From Chelatococcus asaccharovorans (lineage in GTDB: Bacteria > Pseudomonadota > Alphaproteobacteria > Rhizobiales > Beijerinckiaceae), in assembly GCF_003201475.1 (NCBI RefSeq), contig NZ_QJJK01000006.1, forward strand, positions 310,001 to 374,000: a DNA stretch of 64,000 nt, given 5' to 3'. A program made the translations under genes and the position numbers. Under the pieces are notes generated by a model. That model worked only from the letters and a program-made list of their open reading frames with translations. It did no database searches and was not told the DNA's origin. Positions 18,068 to 28,874 of this stretch are shown one piece after another (the stretch's first letter is position 1; the number at the start of each line of letters is the position of its first letter).

Positions 18068-19837
18068 ATGGCCCGGCCGCGCGCGAAAGCGATCTTGCTG
18101 TCTGCAGTTTCCCTGGCCGCTCTCGCGGGCGTCGGCGCCCTGGGCGCGAAAGTCACGACGGAGCAAGGCCTTGTCGCGGCCGCCGCGCGGGCTGGCGCCA
18201 CCATCGGCAAGGTCGCGGCCAATCCGCTCAACGGGCGGATCACACTCGGTGACATCCGCCTCGCCGCAGGCGCCGCCATTATCACGATCGGCCAGGTCAG
18301 CACCACCGGCGGCCCGGCGCTGATCGCGCCCGCCTTCGCCGCCGAAGACGTCACACTTGAGAACGTCACCGTGACTGTCGGCCCCATTCGCTACGACATG
18401 CCGCGCATGGTCTTTACCGGCTCGAGCCTCGATCGCGCGGGCCTCGCCGCGCTGTTCGCCGCCAACGCTCCGGACACGCTCGCCAACCGCCTGGCGAAGA
18501 TCTCGGCCAGCAGCGTCGTGATCCCCGAAGTGAAATATGAGTCCAATTTCTCCTTTGATGGGGTGAGCAGTCACACGATCGGCACGTACACCGACATCGC
18601 GTTTCGTGACGTCGTAAACGGCGTCGCTGCGAAATTCACCCAGGCCAGCGGCAGCTACAGCACGACGACGCGCAGGGACAAGCCGGCGAGCCCCTCCCCG
18701 GGCAATGGTGGCGGGGCTAACAGCCAGACCAAGCCGCTGTCGTCGGACGGCACCGCGAGCGGCACATCCGGAGCGTTGCGATACGACGCGTTAGATATCG
18801 CTGCCCTGGCGCGCCTTTTTACGGACAGCGCAGGGACGGGCCCTAACCCGCCCGTGAAGATTCATGGCCCTTTCACCACGTCTGATATGGTGTTCACTGA
18901 GCCGAATGGCACAAAGCTTAGCATCGAGGACATCTCCGGCGATGGTATGGTCGCGCGACTGGGCAGAACATCCCTGCTCTCCCTGGTGGAGAGCCTGCAG
19001 AAATTACCGATGGACGAAGCCCACAAGCAGGACAGCTCGTTCAAGATTCTGACAGAGGCTCTGTCGATGTGGGACAGCATCGTCGCCACGTCTGCAACGA
19101 TCAAGAATGTGAAGGTCGATCTTCCCGAGCCGGCACACTCCACATTCACCATCGGCGATGTCGTTGTGGGCATCGGCAACAACCCGAACCCGCAACAGGC
19201 CAACCCGGCTTATCCCGCGCAGGGGGGGCTACGGGTTTCCATGAACAACGCCGTCTTCACCCTGCCGGCGGACGCGGAGAACGACTTCGCCAAGCGCCTG
19301 ATTGCGATGGGCTACAAGGACCTGTCGCTATCCTTCACCATCGAGGGCCGGTTGAACGAAGCCGGCAAGGAGCTCGTCATCAACGAATTCTCCTTTGGCG
19401 GAAAGGACATGGGCAAGGCCGCCGTGAGCGCGGTCATCGGCAATGTCACGCCCGACCTGCTCTCTTCGGAGGAGGCCGTTCGCAATGCCGCCGGGATGGC
19501 GCTGACCGTGAAAAATCTCGCTGTCACCGTCGACAACGCCGGGCTCGCGGACAAGTTGCTGGCGGAAGAGGCGGCCAAGCAGAACAAGTCGCCGGATACG
19601 CTGAAGACCGAATACGGCATGATCGCAACGGTCGGCGTCCCGAGCTTCCTCGGCGGCAGCCCCGAGAGCAAGGCCCTGGGTGCCGCGGTCGCGCGCTTCA
19701 TCGCCAAGCCCGGTCAGCTCGCCGTGAAGGCGGCCGCCAAGGATGCGGCTGGCTTCGGTCTGGCCGACTATGGCGCGACCGGTGGCCAGCCGGCCGCCAT
19801 TCTCGAGCAGATCAACCTGACGGCCGAAGCGAAATAG
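18068..19837 (+). CDS. Large exported protein of unknown function
   Basis: A 589-residue protein that I do not recognise. The N-terminus (MARPRAKAILLSAVSLAALAG...) is a basic, then hydrophobic signal sequence or membrane anchor. The rest is rich in Ala, Gly, Thr and Val, with repeated alternation of hydrophobic and polar residues (for example ITLGDIRLAAGAAIITIGQV, FTIGDVVVGIG, LSFTIEGRLNEAGKELVI) suggesting beta-rich, lipid-carrier or AsmA-like architecture; that is only inference. No cysteines or catalytic motifs stand out. A good GAGGAAA ribosome site precedes ATG 18068, and a strong terminator follows, so it is a single-gene unit. Confidence 0.85.
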   Translation: MARPRAKAILLSAVSLAALAGVGALGAKVTTEQGLVAAAARAGATIGKVAANPLNGRITLGDIRLAAGAAIITIGQVSTTGGPALIAPAFAAEDVTLENVTVTVGPIRYDMPRMVFTGSSLDRAGLAALFAANAPDTLANRLAKISASSVVIPEVKYESNFSFDGVSSHTIGTYTDIAFRDVVNGVAAKFTQASGSYSTTTRRDKPASPSPGNGGGANSQTKPLSSDGTASGTSGALRYDALDIAALARLFTDSAGTGPNPPVKIHGPFTTSDMVFTEPNGTKLSIEDISGDGMVARLGRTSLLSLVESLQKLPMDEAHKQDSSFKILTEALSMWDSIVATSATIKNVKVDLPEPAHSTFTIGDVVVGIGNNPNPQQANPAYPAQGGLRVSMNNAVFTLPADAENDFAKRLIAMGYKDLSLSFTIEGRLNEAGKELVINEFSFGGKDMGKAAVSAVIGNVTPDLLSSEEAVRNAAGMALTVKNLAVTVDNAGLADKLLAEEAAKQNKSPDTLKTEYGMIATVGVPSFLGGSPESKALGAAVARFIAKPGQLAVKAAAKDAAGFGLADYGATGGQPAAILEQINLTAEAK

Positions 19838-19864
19838 CGCGTCCTCCGACCCTCCCCGTACGCC

Positions 19865-19898
19865 GGCCCGGACGCTTCCCGCGATCCGGGCCTTTTTT
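19865..19898 (+). terminator. Rho-independent terminator after the large exported protein
   Basis: An 8-bp perfect stem GGCCCGGA/TCCGGGCC is followed directly by six T residues on the plus strand, 27 bases after the stop codon. Confidence 0.9.
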
Positions 19899-19922
19899 GT
19901 ATGTCCATTCGGAGGGAGCGCT

Positions 19923-19943
19923 GATCTTCAATTTGTGAAGATC
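19923..19943. other. Small inverted repeat upstream of the 87-residue exported protein
   Basis: GATCTTCA/TGAAGATC, 8 bp with a five-base spacer, lies about 90 bases before the start of the next gene and after the terminator. It could be a regulator site. No protein can be assigned. Confidence 0.4.
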
Positions 19944-20033
19944 GGAAGCGGGTTTGGGCGCAGATGTCGCAGTCTTCAGGCGGCGGCCTGCAGTATAAGG
20001 CGATCGGGGCTGGAGTGATCAGGACATGGAACC

Positions 20034-20297
20034 ATGAAGCCTCGTCTTATCGCGTTGTATGCAGGCATTGGCTTAGCCCTTAGTGCAGGACCTGCTTTTG
20101 CCACTGATCCCGATCTGTTCATATTCCAGCAGCAGGACACCGCCCGAATGCAGCAGGATCACAATCTTTCCGGCATTCGTGACGCTCAGGAGAATGTGAA
20201 AGCCTATCAGCGGCTCTTGAACGAGGAGCAGATGCAGCAGCACGCCGCGCCGGCTCCGCAGACCCACCCGACGATGCGCCAGCATCACACGTCGTAG
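20034..20297 (+). CDS. Small exported protein of unknown function
   Basis: 87 residues with a clear Sec signal peptide (MKPRLIALYAGIGLALSAGPAFA, cleavage after AFA). The mature part is about 64 residues, Gln/His-rich and probably helical (QQQDTARMQQDHNLSGIRDAQENVKAY...), ending in a His-rich tail. I do not recognise a family. Convergent with the malic enzyme gene. High GC at third codon positions supports real coding. Confidence 0.7.
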   Translation: MKPRLIALYAGIGLALSAGPAFATDPDLFIFQQQDTARMQQDHNLSGIRDAQENVKAYQRLLNEEQMQQHAAPAPQTHPTMRQHHTS

Positions 20298-20382
20298 ACG
20301 GCAATGATAAGGGCGGTGAACGCCGAAGAACAGCGCCACACCGCCCTTGCTTAGCCGGCCATCAATGCGCTGAACGCGCGGT

Positions 20383-22689
20383 TCAAGCCTTGGTGCCAGC
20401 CGTTTCGCCGTCGCCGGCCTGCGCTTCCACAACCGCGACGGCCGTCATATTGACGATGCCGCGGGTGGTGACCGACGGCGTGAGGATATGAGCGGGTTTT
20501 GCCGGCCCGAGGATGATGGGCCCGACCGGCAGCGCATCCGCGAGGATCTTGGTGAGTTGATAGGCGATATTGGCCGAATCGAGATTCGGCATGATCAGCA
20601 CATTCGCCGCGCCCTTCAGTCGCGACGTCGGCAGCACCTTTTCGCGGATGACCTGTGACAGGGCCGAGTCGGCCTGCATCTCGCCGTCGACTTCGAGCGA
20701 AGGCGCCCGCTCGCGGATAAGGGACAGGGCCTTGCGCATTTTGACGGCGCTCGCCGTGTCGGCCGAACCGAAATCCGAATCCGCCAAAAGCGCGATCTGC
20801 GGCTCGATGCCGAAACGGCGCACATGCTCGGCGCACATCACCGTCATCTCGGCGATCTCGTCGGCGCTCGGATCGTCGCGCACATGGGTGTCGGCCAGGA
20901 AGTAATGCCCCTTGGAGGTGATGATCAGGCTCATCGCCGAGAGCGCCCTGACGCCGGGCGCGAGCCCCACGATGTCCTCGATATGCTTGATGCGGGAGGA
21001 GAAGCGCCCCTCCAGCCCGCACAGCATGGCGTCCGCTTCACCACGCGCCAAGGCCAGCGCGGCGATGACCGTGGTGTTGGTCCGAACGAGCGTGCGCGCG
21101 ATGTCCGGCGTGATTCCCTTGCGCCCGGCCACATCGAGATAGGTGGCGACATAGTCGCGGTAGCGGGGATCGTCCTCCGGGTTGACGAGCTCGAAGTCGC
21201 GGCCGATCTCGATGGACAGGCCAAACCGCTTGAGGCGCGTCTCGACGACCGCCGGGCGGCCGATCAGCACCGGCTGGGCGATGCCGTCCTCCAGCACCGC
21301 CTGCGCCGCGCGCAGCACGCGCTCGTCTTCCCCCTCCGCATAGATCACGCGCTTCGGCGCCTTGCGCGCCAGCGCAAACACGGGCTTCATGATGAAGCCG
21401 GAGCGGAACACGAAGCGCGACAGCGATTCGGTATAGGCGGCCATGTCGGTGATGGGCTTGCGCGCCACGCCTGATTCCATGGCGGCGCGGGCAACGGCCG
21501 GGGCGATGCGCAGGATCAGGCGCGGGTCGAACGGGTTCGGGATGAGCGAGGTCGGGCCGAAGCCGCTGATATCGCCGCCATAGGCCCGCGCCACGACATC
21601 CGACGGCGCCTCGCGGGCCAGCGCCGCGATGGCCTTGACGGCAGCGGCCTTCATCGCCTCGTTGATCGTCGAGGCCTCGACATCGAGAGCCCCCCGGAAG
21701 ATGTAGGGGAAGCAGAGGACGTTATTGACCTGGTTCGGGAAATCCGACCGCCCGGTGCAAATCATGGCGTCAGGGCGTGCGGCAATGGCCGCGTCCGGCA
21801 TGATCTCCGGATAGGGGTTGGCAAGCGCCAGGATCAGCGGCTTTTCCGCCATGGTCTTGACCATGTCCGCCTTGAGGACACCGCCGGCGGACAAGCCGAG
21901 GAAAACGTCGGCGCCGGGAATAACCTCCGCCAGCCTGCGTGCCTCCGTCTTCTGCGCATAGATGCTCTTCCAGCGATCCATCAGGGCCTCGCGCCCCTCA
22001 TAGACCACGCCCTCGATATCGGTGACGAAGATGTTCTCGCGACGCGCGCCGAGCGTCACCAGCAGGTTGAGGCAGGCGAGCGCCGCCGCGCCCGCGCCCG
22101 ACGTGACGATCTTGACGTCGGAGATCGACTTGCCGGCAAGCTCGAGCGCATTGCTCACCGCCGCGCCGACGATGATCGCCGTGCCGTGCTGGTCATCGTG
22201 GAAGACCGGGATGCCCATGCGGGCTTTCAGGTTCTCTTCGACCTCGAAGCACTCCGGCGCCTTGATGTCCTCGAGGTTGATGCCGCCGAAGGTCGGCTCC
22301 AATGCGGCCACCACATCGACGAGCCGCGCCGCGTCGTTTTCCGCCACCTCGATGTCGAAGACGTCGATGCCGGCGAATTTCTTGAAGAGGACCGCCTTGC
22401 CCTCCATCACCGGCTTGGAGGCGAGCGGCCCGATATTGCCGAGGCCGAGCACTGCCGTGCCGTTGGAAATGACGGCGACGAGGTTCTGGCGCGAGGTAAG
22501 CTGCGAAGCCTCGGCCGGATCGGCGACGATCGCCTCGCAGGCAGCCGCCACGCCCGGCGAATAGGCATGGGCCAGGTCCCGCTGGTTGCCGAGCGGCTTG
22601 GTGGGCTGAATCTCAAGCTTTCCGGGCCGCGGATGACGGTGGTAGTAAAGCGCTCCGGCTTTCAGATCATTCGACATTTCATCGGCCAT
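20383..22689 (-). CDS. maeB: NADP-dependent malic enzyme with phosphotransacetylase-like domain
   Basis: Oxidative decarboxylation of malate to pyruvate, feeding NADPH and gluconeogenesis. The 768-residue product has the malic enzyme domain in the first ~430 residues ([23 protein letters not shown]-like [14 protein letters not shown], nucleotide site [16 protein letters not shown]). The C-terminal ~320 residues resemble phosphate acetyltransferase ([28 protein letters not shown]). That fusion is the standard MaeB/TME form, in which the PTA-like part is regulatory rather than catalytic. Start [20 protein letters not shown] is the normal opening. Confidence 0.95.
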   Translation of the reverse strand: MADEMSNDLKAGALYYHRHPRPGKLEIQPTKPLGNQRDLAHAYSPGVAAACEAIVADPAEASQLTSRQNLVAVISNGTAVLGLGNIGPLASKPVMEGKAVLFKKFAGIDVFDIEVAENDAARLVDVVAALEPTFGGINLEDIKAPECFEVEENLKARMGIPVFHDDQHGTAIIVGAAVSNALELAGKSISDVKIVTSGAGAAALACLNLLVTLGARRENIFVTDIEGVVYEGREALMDRWKSIYAQKTEARRLAEVIPGADVFLGLSAGGVLKADMVKTMAEKPLILALANPYPEIMPDAAIAARPDAMICTGRSDFPNQVNNVLCFPYIFRGALDVEASTINEAMKAAAVKAIAALAREAPSDVVARAYGGDISGFGPTSLIPNPFDPRLILRIAPAVARAAMESGVARKPITDMAAYTESLSRFVFRSGFIMKPVFALARKAPKRVIYAEGEDERVLRAAQAVLEDGIAQPVLIGRPAVVETRLKRFGLSIEIGRDFELVNPEDDPRYRDYVATYLDVAGRKGITPDIARTLVRTNTTVIAALALARGEADAMLCGLEGRFSSRIKHIEDIVGLAPGVRALSAMSLIITSKGHYFLADTHVRDDPSADEIAEMTVMCAEHVRRFGIEPQIALLADSDFGSADTASAVKMRKALSLIRERAPSLEVDGEMQADSALSQVIREKVLPTSRLKGAANVLIMPNLDSANIAYQLTKILADALPVGPIILGPAKPAHILTPSVTTRGIVNMTAVAVVEAQAGDGETAGTKA

Positions 22690-22801
22690 CGTCGCGCTCC
22701 CATCCTTCCGCTCAAGTTTGATAAGCCTTGTGCGCGCTAAGGGACGATGGCGTCAATGTCGATTTGGCGCCGCAGGAATGCGCTGAGAGCAGAGCAAGGA
22801 C

Positions 22802-23449
22802 ATGAGGCCGTCAATGCGGATTTTCGAGCGATTGGGGATGAAGCGAAACCCGCACAACGAAACCCGCCTCCACCTCGACAAGCTCGTCCGCAAGCACGGC
22901 GCGGCCATCGGCCCCTATTCCTATGGAAGGCCCAAGGTGCGCTTCGCCGATTGGGGCGCGAGGCTCACGATCGGCTCCTATTGCTCCATCGCGGACCAGG
23001 TCGAGATCATGCTCGGCGGCAACCATCGCGCCGATTTCGTGAGCACCTATCCATTTTCCGCCTTCCCCGCGCAGTGGCCCGAAGCCCCGAAAAGCCTCGA
23101 CCATCAGGGGCCTGCGGGAGATGTGGTGATCGGCCATGACGTGTGGATCGGTTCCGGAGCCCTCATCCTGCCCGGCGTGACGATCGGGTCGGGGGCTGTC
23201 ATCGCGGCGAGGGCCGTCGTCAGCCGCGATGTTCCGCCCTATGCGGTGGTTGGCGGCGTCCCCGCGCGTCTCATCCGCAAACGCTTCGACGACGCGGCGA
23301 TCGCCGCGCTCCTCGACTGCGCCTGGTGGGAATTGCCGCGCCATGACGTCGCGGCGCTCATCCCGCTCCTCCAAAGCGGAGACGTCGCCGCCGTCATCAC
23401 GGCGGTCAAATCGCTGCGGATCGAGGATCCTGCCGCAGGGCGTGGTTGA
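22802..23449 (+). CDS. CatB-like hexapeptide-repeat O-acetyltransferase
   Basis: A 215-residue left-handed beta-helix acetyltransferase of the xenobiotic/CatB type. Visible features are [34 protein letters not shown] with the likely catalytic His in GGNH, and the repeat run [23 protein letters not shown]. Such enzymes transfer acetyl from acetyl-CoA to sugars or drugs. The neighbours (acyltransferase 3 and a glycosyltransferase) favour polysaccharide modification. AAGGA lies five bases before the ATG. Its last 44 bases overlap tail-to-tail with the acyltransferase gene. Confidence 0.88.
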   Translation: MRPSMRIFERLGMKRNPHNETRLHLDKLVRKHGAAIGPYSYGRPKVRFADWGARLTIGSYCSIADQVEIMLGGNHRADFVSTYPFSAFPAQWPEAPKSLDHQGPAGDVVIGHDVWIGSGALILPGVTIGSGAVIAARAVVSRDVPPYAVVGGVPARLIRKRFDDAAIAALLDCAWWELPRHDVAALIPLLQSGDVAAVITAVKSLRIEDPAAGRG

Positions 23450-24518
23450 GGATGCGGGCCTTGAGGCCGAGCGCCGGCTTCTCCACCACGTGCCAGGAGA
23501 CCATTGCGACCAGGAGCGACAGAACAACGGCGATCGGCAGCATGGCCTCGATCGGCATCTGCGGCGAGAAGGCCTGGAGCGTCTGCTGCACCGGCCAACC
23601 GAGGAGATAGACGCCGTAGGAGAGGTCGGTCTTCAGATCAAAGGCGCGCGACGACAGACCGGGGGCCACCGCCAGCCAGATGATGCCGTAGGCGCCCGTC
23701 GCGAAATTGAGGGCCTTGTAGAATGACGTGTCCTGGGCCAGCCACGTCACAGCAACGAGCATCAGCACAATCCAGGAGGTGATCCGCACCTCGTCCCGGT
23801 ACAGGTAGAACACCGCTCCGATGCCGAACAGAAACGGCAGGCGGAGCGACGTCTGCACGGCTTTCCCGGCCTCAGGATAGAGCACGTCCAGGAGGACGAT
23901 GGCGATGCCGAAGCCGGCGATGATGGCAAGCGCGACGCCCCGGCGGCTGAGACCAATGGCGACCCCGAACAGAAGGACGCCGAGGTAGCACAGTACCTCG
24001 TATTTCAACGTCCAGACCGTACCGAGCGGCGCGCGCAGGGGATTGTCCGCGAAGACGCCAGGAAGCGCGCCGGCGCTCTTGAAGGTCGTCAGCGTCGCGA
24101 CGATGAAGCGGCCGACCTGCGGATCACGCCAATAGTCGGCGAAGCTCAACGTGGTGATGAGGGAACCGAAGACCGCCATCGCCAGGGTCACCACGATGAA
24201 GGCGGGCGCAATCCGCAGCGTACGCGCGACGATATAGTCGCGCCAGCCGCGCCGCGCGAAGCTCATGGTGACGAGAAAGCCGGAGATCGTGAAGAAGCCG
24301 TTGACCGCATATTCGCCGAGGCTGAAGCCCGTCGAAAGGTACAAGGGTTCATGGCCGCCGGTCGAGACGCTGAAGGCATGCGAGACGACGACAGCCAGCG
24401 CCAGGATGAGCCGCAGCACGGAAAAATTGTCATAGGGACGCGCAATGCAGTCAGCCAGGGTCGGCAGCTCGGCCAGAAGCCCGGGCCGGGTGGATGACGG
24501 TGCGGTTGTCGAAGTCAT
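23406..24518 (-). CDS. Acyltransferase 3 family membrane protein
   Basis: A 370-residue polytopic protein of the OafA/NodX type that acylates surface sugars at the inner membrane. The first membrane helix carries the family's active-site His in [20 protein letters not shown], followed by about nine more hydrophobic segments and [30 protein letters not shown], the typical second block. It sits downstream of the glycosyltransferase on the same strand (76-base gap) and converges on the CatB-like gene with a 44-base overlap. Confidence 0.9.
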   Translation of the reverse strand: MTSTTAPSSTRPGLLAELPTLADCIARPYDNFSVLRLILALAVVVSHAFSVSTGGHEPLYLSTGFSLGEYAVNGFFTISGFLVTMSFARRGWRDYIVARTLRIAPAFIVVTLAMAVFGSLITTLSFADYWRDPQVGRFIVATLTTFKSAGALPGVFADNPLRAPLGTVWTLKYEVLCYLGVLLFGVAIGLSRRGVALAIIAGFGIAIVLLDVLYPEAGKAVQTSLRLPFLFGIGAVFYLYRDEVRITSWIVLMLVAVTWLAQDTSFYKALNFATGAYGIIWLAVAPGLSSRAFDLKTDLSYGVYLLGWPVQQTLQAFSPQMPIEAMLPIAVVLSLLVAMVSWHVVEKPALGLKARILNHALRQDPRSAAI

Positions 24519-24587
24519 TGCGGCTCTTGTTCACTCGATGCGGCTGACGACGTGCGAGCCCCGGAACGCGAGGCTCCCTCCCCTATG

Positions 24588-24627
24588 TGCCTGTTTAGAA
24601 TCCCTTGCGCCTGTCTAGAATTCCTTG
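24588..24627. repeat. 20-bp tandem duplication at the glycosyltransferase stop codon
   Basis: Two adjacent 20-base copies (24588-24607 and 24608-24627) match at 17 of 20 positions around gcctgtYtagaatYccttg. The reading frame runs through one copy and stops in the second, so the duplication seems to have added the last residues (DRRKGF). Confidence 0.75.
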
Positions 24628-25497
24628 ATAGTCCAGCGCGTCAACGCCGCGCAAGGCGGCGATGGCGCCCGCAGCCGATCCTCCGTAGCGTGCCATGCGG
24701 CCGCGATTGAACAGGAGCGCCGCGCCGAGGGCTTTCACCGCGTTCTTGAGCGCCATGGCCGGCGCCGGGTTCGGCAGCCCGTATTTGCGGCTGACATAGG
24801 CGCGCGACCAGGCCTGATGCCAGCGGCCGCGGAAGATGCGCCCCGGCGCCGGCGCGCTGGAACGCCCGCGCCCATGGCGCGCCACCGCACCGGCCACATG
24901 GACGAGCGCATGGCCGGCATCGGCAATGCGGCGGCAGAGGTCGTCATCCTCGTAGAACAGGAAGATGTTTTCGTCGAAGCCGCCAAGCACCGTGAACAGA
25001 TCCCGCCGCATGAGGAAGACGGCGCCGGACAGGAAAGGCGCGCAGCAATCGCCCTCGGGCAGCCATTCAACCCCCGCGGGATTGCGAAGATAGGGCGCGA
25101 GAAGCGAGCGCGGCTGGAAGAAGACGCGCCCGTCCGGCTCGATCAGCATCGGCGCGAGAAGACCGGCGTCCGGATAGCGCGCGGCGGCATCGAGAAGCGC
25201 CGCGACAGCCCCCGGGTCGAGAATGACATCCGGGTTGATGATCAGCACGAAAGGCGTCGTCGCGGCGGCGACCCCGCGATTATTCGCGCGCCCATAGCCT
25301 TCGTTGACGCCATTGCGGATGACTGCGGCGCCGAGCCGCGCCGCCGCCTCGGCAGAGCCGTCGGTGCTCGCATTGTCGACCACGATCGCCGGCACACCGT
25401 CCCGCGCCAGCGCGCCGAGGCAATCCGGCAACGCATGGGCGCTGTCATAGGCGACGACGACGGCGGTGACGGAGGTGGGAACGGTGGCGGCTCGCAT
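24595..25497 (-). CDS. Glycosyltransferase family 2 protein
   Basis: A 300-residue GT-A fold transferase, rhamnosyl/galactosyl-transferase-like. It shows the nucleotide-sugar start VTAVVVAYDSAHALPDCLGAL, the VVDNASTDGS motif, LIINPDV as the DxD-type metal site, and GGFDENIFLFYEDDDLCRRI as the acceptor/base region. It probably adds a sugar to a surface polysaccharide, with the acyltransferase and acetyltransferase downstream. The exact sugar cannot be told. Confidence 0.9.
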   Translation of the reverse strand: MRAATVPTSVTAVVVAYDSAHALPDCLGALARDGVPAIVVDNASTDGSAEAAARLGAAVIRNGVNEGYGRANNRGVAAATTPFVLIINPDVILDPGAVAALLDAAARYPDAGLLAPMLIEPDGRVFFQPRSLLAPYLRNPAGVEWLPEGDCCAPFLSGAVFLMRRDLFTVLGGFDENIFLFYEDDDLCRRIADAGHALVHVAGAVARHGRGRSSAPAPGRIFRGRWHQAWSRAYVSRKYGLPNPAPAMALKNAVKALGAALLFNRGRMARYGGSAAGAIAALRGVDALDYQGILDRRKGF

Positions 25498-25509
25498 CTA
25501 CAGCTCCCG

Positions 25510-25650
25510 GCCGGCACGCAGGGGGCGCTGATCCCTCCCCCGAGGGGGAGGGTACTCCGCGAAGCGGAGGGGGTGGGGGGGCGCCTCGCGACCCCTCCCG
25601 GCTCCGCGCTCCACGCGGATCCACCCTCCCCTCGCGGGAAGGGATCGGAT
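25510..25650. repeat. G/C-rich palindromic intergenic repeat between aspS and the glycosyltransferase
   Basis: The 155-base gap holds stacked inverted repeats of the type ctcccccgagggggag and ctccgcgaagcggag, followed by a reversed copy ending in cctcgcgggaaggg. This class resembles the cluster at 2280-2617. It lies within a same-strand pair and may attenuate transcription. Confidence 0.6.
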
Positions 25651-25652
25651 CG

Positions 25653-27428
25653 TCACTTCGCGTCCGGCAGATTGAGCCGGATATGGAGTTCCCGCAGCTG
25701 CTTCGCCGTGACGTCGGAGGGAGCGCCCATGGTGAGGTCGAGCGCCTGCTGGTTCATCGGGAACAGCGAGATCTCGCGCAGGTTGGTCACCCCGCAGAGC
25801 AGCATGACGATGCGGTCGACACCCGCCGCCATGCCGCCATGGGGCGGCGCACCATACTGGAACGCGCGATACATGCCGCCGAAGCGTTCGACGACCGTCT
25901 CCTCGCCATAGCCGGCGATCTCGAAGGCCTTGACCATCGCGTCGGGACGATGGTTGCGGATGCCGCCCGAGGCGATCTCATAGCCGTTGCAGGCGATGTC
26001 GTACTGGAAGGCCTTGATGGTCAGGGGATCCTGCCCTTCGAGGGCCTCCAGCCCGCCCTGGGGCATCGAGAACGGGTTGTGCGAGAAATCGACCTTCTTG
26101 TCGTCCTCGTTCCACTCGTACATCGGGAAGTCGACGATCCAGGCGAGCTCGAAGCGATCATGATCGACGAGGTTGAGGTCCTCGCCCACCTTCGTGCGCG
26201 CAGCGCCCGCGAACTTGACGAATTTCTCCGGGTCGCCAGCCACGAAGAACGCGGCGTCACCGTCCTTCAGGCCGAGCTGGGCCTTGATGGCGGCCGTGCG
26301 CTCCGGGCCGATGTTGTTGGCGATGGGCCCCGCGCCCTCCCCGCCTTCGCGCCACATCACGTAGCCGAGGCCGGGCTGACCCTCGCTTTGCGCCCAGGAA
26401 TTCATGCGGTCGCAGAAGGCGCGTGAGCCGCCGCCGGGTCCGGGGATAGCCCAGACCTCGTTCTTCGCGTCCTCGAGCATGCGCGCGAAGACCTTGAAGC
26501 CCGAGCCGCGGAAATGCTCGGAGACGTTCTGCATGACGAGCGGGTTGCGCAGGTCCGGCTTGTCCGAACCGTATTTGCGCAGCGATTCGGCATAGGGAAT
26601 GCGCGGCCAGTTCCGGGTGACGGGCTTGCCCTCGGCGAAATCCTCGAAGACGCCACGGATGACGGGCTCCATCGCCGCGAACACATCCTCCTGCGTCACG
26701 AAGCTCATCTCGAGGTCGAGCTGGTAGAATTCGCCCGGCAGGCGATCGGCGCGCGGATCCTCGTCGCGGAAGCAGGGCGCGATCTGGAAATAGCGATCGA
26801 AGCCCGACATCATGATGAGCTGCTTGTACTGCTGCGGTGCCTGCGGCAGGGCATAGAACTTGCCGGGATGCAGCCGCGACGGCACCAGGAAGTCGCGCGC
26901 GCCCTCAGGCGAGGACGCGGTCAGGATCGGCGTCTGGAACTCGAAGAAGCCCTGGTCCTTCATGCGGCGGCGCATCGAATCGATGACGGCACCGCGCGTC
27001 ATGATGTTCTTGTGCAGCTTCTCGCGCCTGAGGTCGAGGAAGCGATATTTGAGGCGCGTCTCCTCCGGGAAGACCTGGTCGCCGAAGACCTGCAGCGGCA
27101 GCTCGGCGGCGGGACCCAGCACCTCGATCTCGCTCACATAGACCTCGACCTGGCCGGTCGGCAGATCGGCATTCTCCGTCCCGGCGGGACGCGCACGCAC
27201 CAGGCCGTCGATCCGCACCACCCATTCCGCCCGCAGGGCTTCCGCCGCCTTGAAGGCGGGCGAATCCGGATCGATGACGGCCTGCGTCAGCCCATAGTGG
27301 TCGCGCAGGTCGATGAACAGCACACCACCGTGGTCGCGGATGCGGTGGCACCAGCCCGACAGGCGGACCTTTTCACCAATGTCGGTCCCGCGGAGCGCGC
27401 CGCAGGTGTGAGAACGATAGCGATGCAT
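25653..27428 (-). CDS. aspS: Aspartyl-tRNA synthetase
   Basis: Class II synthetase of the bacterial (long) type, 591 residues, starting [19 protein letters not shown]. The N-terminal OB-fold anticodon-binding domain is followed by motif 2 in [19 protein letters not shown], the bacterial GAD insertion in the middle and motif 3 in [16 protein letters not shown]. Since gatCAB is present in the window, this enzyme could be non-discriminating and also make Asp-tRNA(Asn); sequence alone does not settle that. Divergent from rnd. Confidence 0.96.
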   Translation of the reverse strand: MHRYRSHTCGALRGTDIGEKVRLSGWCHRIRDHGGVLFIDLRDHYGLTQAVIDPDSPAFKAAEALRAEWVVRIDGLVRARPAGTENADLPTGQVEVYVSEIEVLGPAAELPLQVFGDQVFPEETRLKYRFLDLRREKLHKNIMTRGAVIDSMRRRMKDQGFFEFQTPILTASSPEGARDFLVPSRLHPGKFYALPQAPQQYKQLIMMSGFDRYFQIAPCFRDEDPRADRLPGEFYQLDLEMSFVTQEDVFAAMEPVIRGVFEDFAEGKPVTRNWPRIPYAESLRKYGSDKPDLRNPLVMQNVSEHFRGSGFKVFARMLEDAKNEVWAIPGPGGGSRAFCDRMNSWAQSEGQPGLGYVMWREGGEGAGPIANNIGPERTAAIKAQLGLKDGDAAFFVAGDPEKFVKFAGAARTKVGEDLNLVDHDRFELAWIVDFPMYEWNEDDKKVDFSHNPFSMPQGGLEALEGQDPLTIKAFQYDIACNGYEIASGGIRNHRPDAMVKAFEIAGYGEETVVERFGGMYRAFQYGAPPHGGMAAGVDRIVMLLCGVTNLREISLFPMNQQALDLTMGAPSDVTAKQLRELHIRLNLPDAK

Positions 27429-27506
27429 GGCGAGACCGCCCAAGGCTGAGCGGGGCTCCTGCGGCCCCGCGACTTCAAAGGCCGGAAAAACCCATGAGAT
27501 GCGCTT

Positions 27507-27530
27507 CTTGTCAAGGATAAGCGCGACAAG
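27507..27530. promoter_or_regulatory. Inverted repeat in the aspS-rnd divergent promoter region
   Basis: CTTGTC and GACAAG with a 12-base spacer lie in the 131 bases between the two divergent starts. It is the most symmetrical element there and could be an operator, or part of a promoter with TTGTCA as the -35 box. Assignment is tentative. Confidence 0.35.
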
Positions 27531-27559
27531 TGCGTCCGTCTCGGCTATAGCGCGGTTTC

Positions 27560-28705
27560 ATGGATCTGATCGACTCAACAGAAAAGCTGCAGGCTGCCTG
27601 CGACAGGCTCCGTCAGCACCCCTTCGTCACCGTGGACACCGAGTTCCTGCGGGAGACGACCTTTTATTCCAAGCTGTGCCTGATCCAGCTGGCGAGCCCG
27701 GACGAAGCCATCCTGGTCGATCCCCTGGCGGCAGATCTCGACCTCGCGCCCTTCTTCGCGCTGATGGCGGACGAGGCGGTCGTGAAGGTCTTCCATTCCG
27801 CGCGTCAGGATGTGGAGATCATCTGGCAGAAGGGCGAAGTCATACCCTGCCCGCTGTTTGATACGCAGGTCGCCGCCATGGTCTGCGGCTATGGCGATTC
27901 GGTGTCTTACGAGCAGCTCGCCAACGACATCGCCAAGGCCCGCATCGACAAGTCGTCGCGCTTTACCGACTGGTCGCATCGCCCGCTCAGCGAGCACCAG
28001 CTCGCCTATGCGCTGTCCGATGTGACACATCTCAGGACGCTCTATCTCTCGCTGGCCGAAGAACTGGCCCGGACCGGCCGCGCGAGCTGGGTCGAGGAGG
28101 AAATGGCGGTCCTGACGTCGCCTGCCACCTACGAGATGAAGCCGGAGAACGCCTGGATGCGCCTGCGCGGGCGCGTCAAGAAGACACGCGACCTCGCGGT
28201 TCTGATGGAGGTCGCGGCCTGGCGCGAACAGGAGGCCCAGACCCGCGACGTGCCGCGCTCACGCGTCATGAAAGACGACAGCCTCATCGACATCGCGACC
28301 CACGCGCCCCGCTCCGCCGAGGCCCTGGGCCACCTGCGCTCGGTACCCAACGGCTTTGAGCGTTCACGCGGCGGCACCGACGTGCTCGCGGCGATCGAGC
28401 GCGGCCTGGCGCGTGATCCCAGGACGATCCCGTCGCTGGAGAAGCCGCGCGGCAAGGCCAACAACGGCGCCGTTCTCGAAATGCTGAAGGTGCTCCTGAA
28501 GGCCGTGGCGGAAAATGAGCGCGTCGCGCCAAAGATCCTGGCGACCGTCGATGACCTCGAGGCGATCGCCGCCAGCGATCACGCCGACGTTCCGAGCCTG
28601 CGCGGTTGGCGCTATGAGCTCTTCGGTGAGCGCGCCATCGCCTTGAAGCGCGGCCAGCTCGCGCTGTCCATCGAGCGCGGCCGCGTAGTCACCATCGAAC
28701 GCTGA
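27560..28705 (+). CDS. rnd: Ribonuclease D
   Basis: A 3'-5' exoribonuclease acting in tRNA 3'-end trimming. The 381-residue product has the DEDD exonuclease motifs ([33 protein letters not shown]) and C-terminal HRDC-type helices including [19 protein letters not shown] at 27560 gives [15 protein letters not shown], the usual opening. Convergent with ppx. Confidence 0.95.
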   Translation: MDLIDSTEKLQAACDRLRQHPFVTVDTEFLRETTFYSKLCLIQLASPDEAILVDPLAADLDLAPFFALMADEAVVKVFHSARQDVEIIWQKGEVIPCPLFDTQVAAMVCGYGDSVSYEQLANDIAKARIDKSSRFTDWSHRPLSEHQLAYALSDVTHLRTLYLSLAEELARTGRASWVEEEMAVLTSPATYEMKPENAWMRLRGRVKKTRDLAVLMEVAAWREQEAQTRDVPRSRVMKDDSLIDIATHAPRSAEALGHLRSVPNGFERSRGGTDVLAAIERGLARDPRTIPSLEKPRGKANNGAVLEMLKVLLKAVAENERVAPKILATVDDLEAIAASDHADVPSLRGWRYELFGERAIALKRGQLALSIERGRVVTIER

Positions 28706-28750
28706 CGCCCGCGAGCAGGCTGTGCAAAACGATTTTGTGAGCCGCGCACC

Positions 28751-28872
28751 TGTCACCCCCGGCGCGATTGGCAAAGCCAATCGCGGGAAGGGATCCAGAA
28801 GCGTCAAAAGCTGACGTCTCTTACCTGGATTCCCTTCCCCTCGGGCCTTGCGGCGCTTAGCCGGGAATGACA
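28751..28872. repeat. Imperfect long palindrome downstream of rnd
   Basis: The segment begins tgtcacccccggc and ends gccgggaatgaca, with an inner inverted repeat gcgattggc/gccaatcgc (28764-28783). It is a variant of the alphaproteobacterial intergenic element with gtcat-cccggc ends; a related copy lies at 41292-41381. No gene is seen in 28706-29020. Confidence 0.65.
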
Positions 28873-28874
28873 CC

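Noticed and set aside
24625-25911. 428-residue plus-strand open frame
   Set aside because: Antisense to the glycosyltransferase and the end of aspS, and it crosses the repeat-rich gap; its composition is Arg/Ala-rich with no motif.
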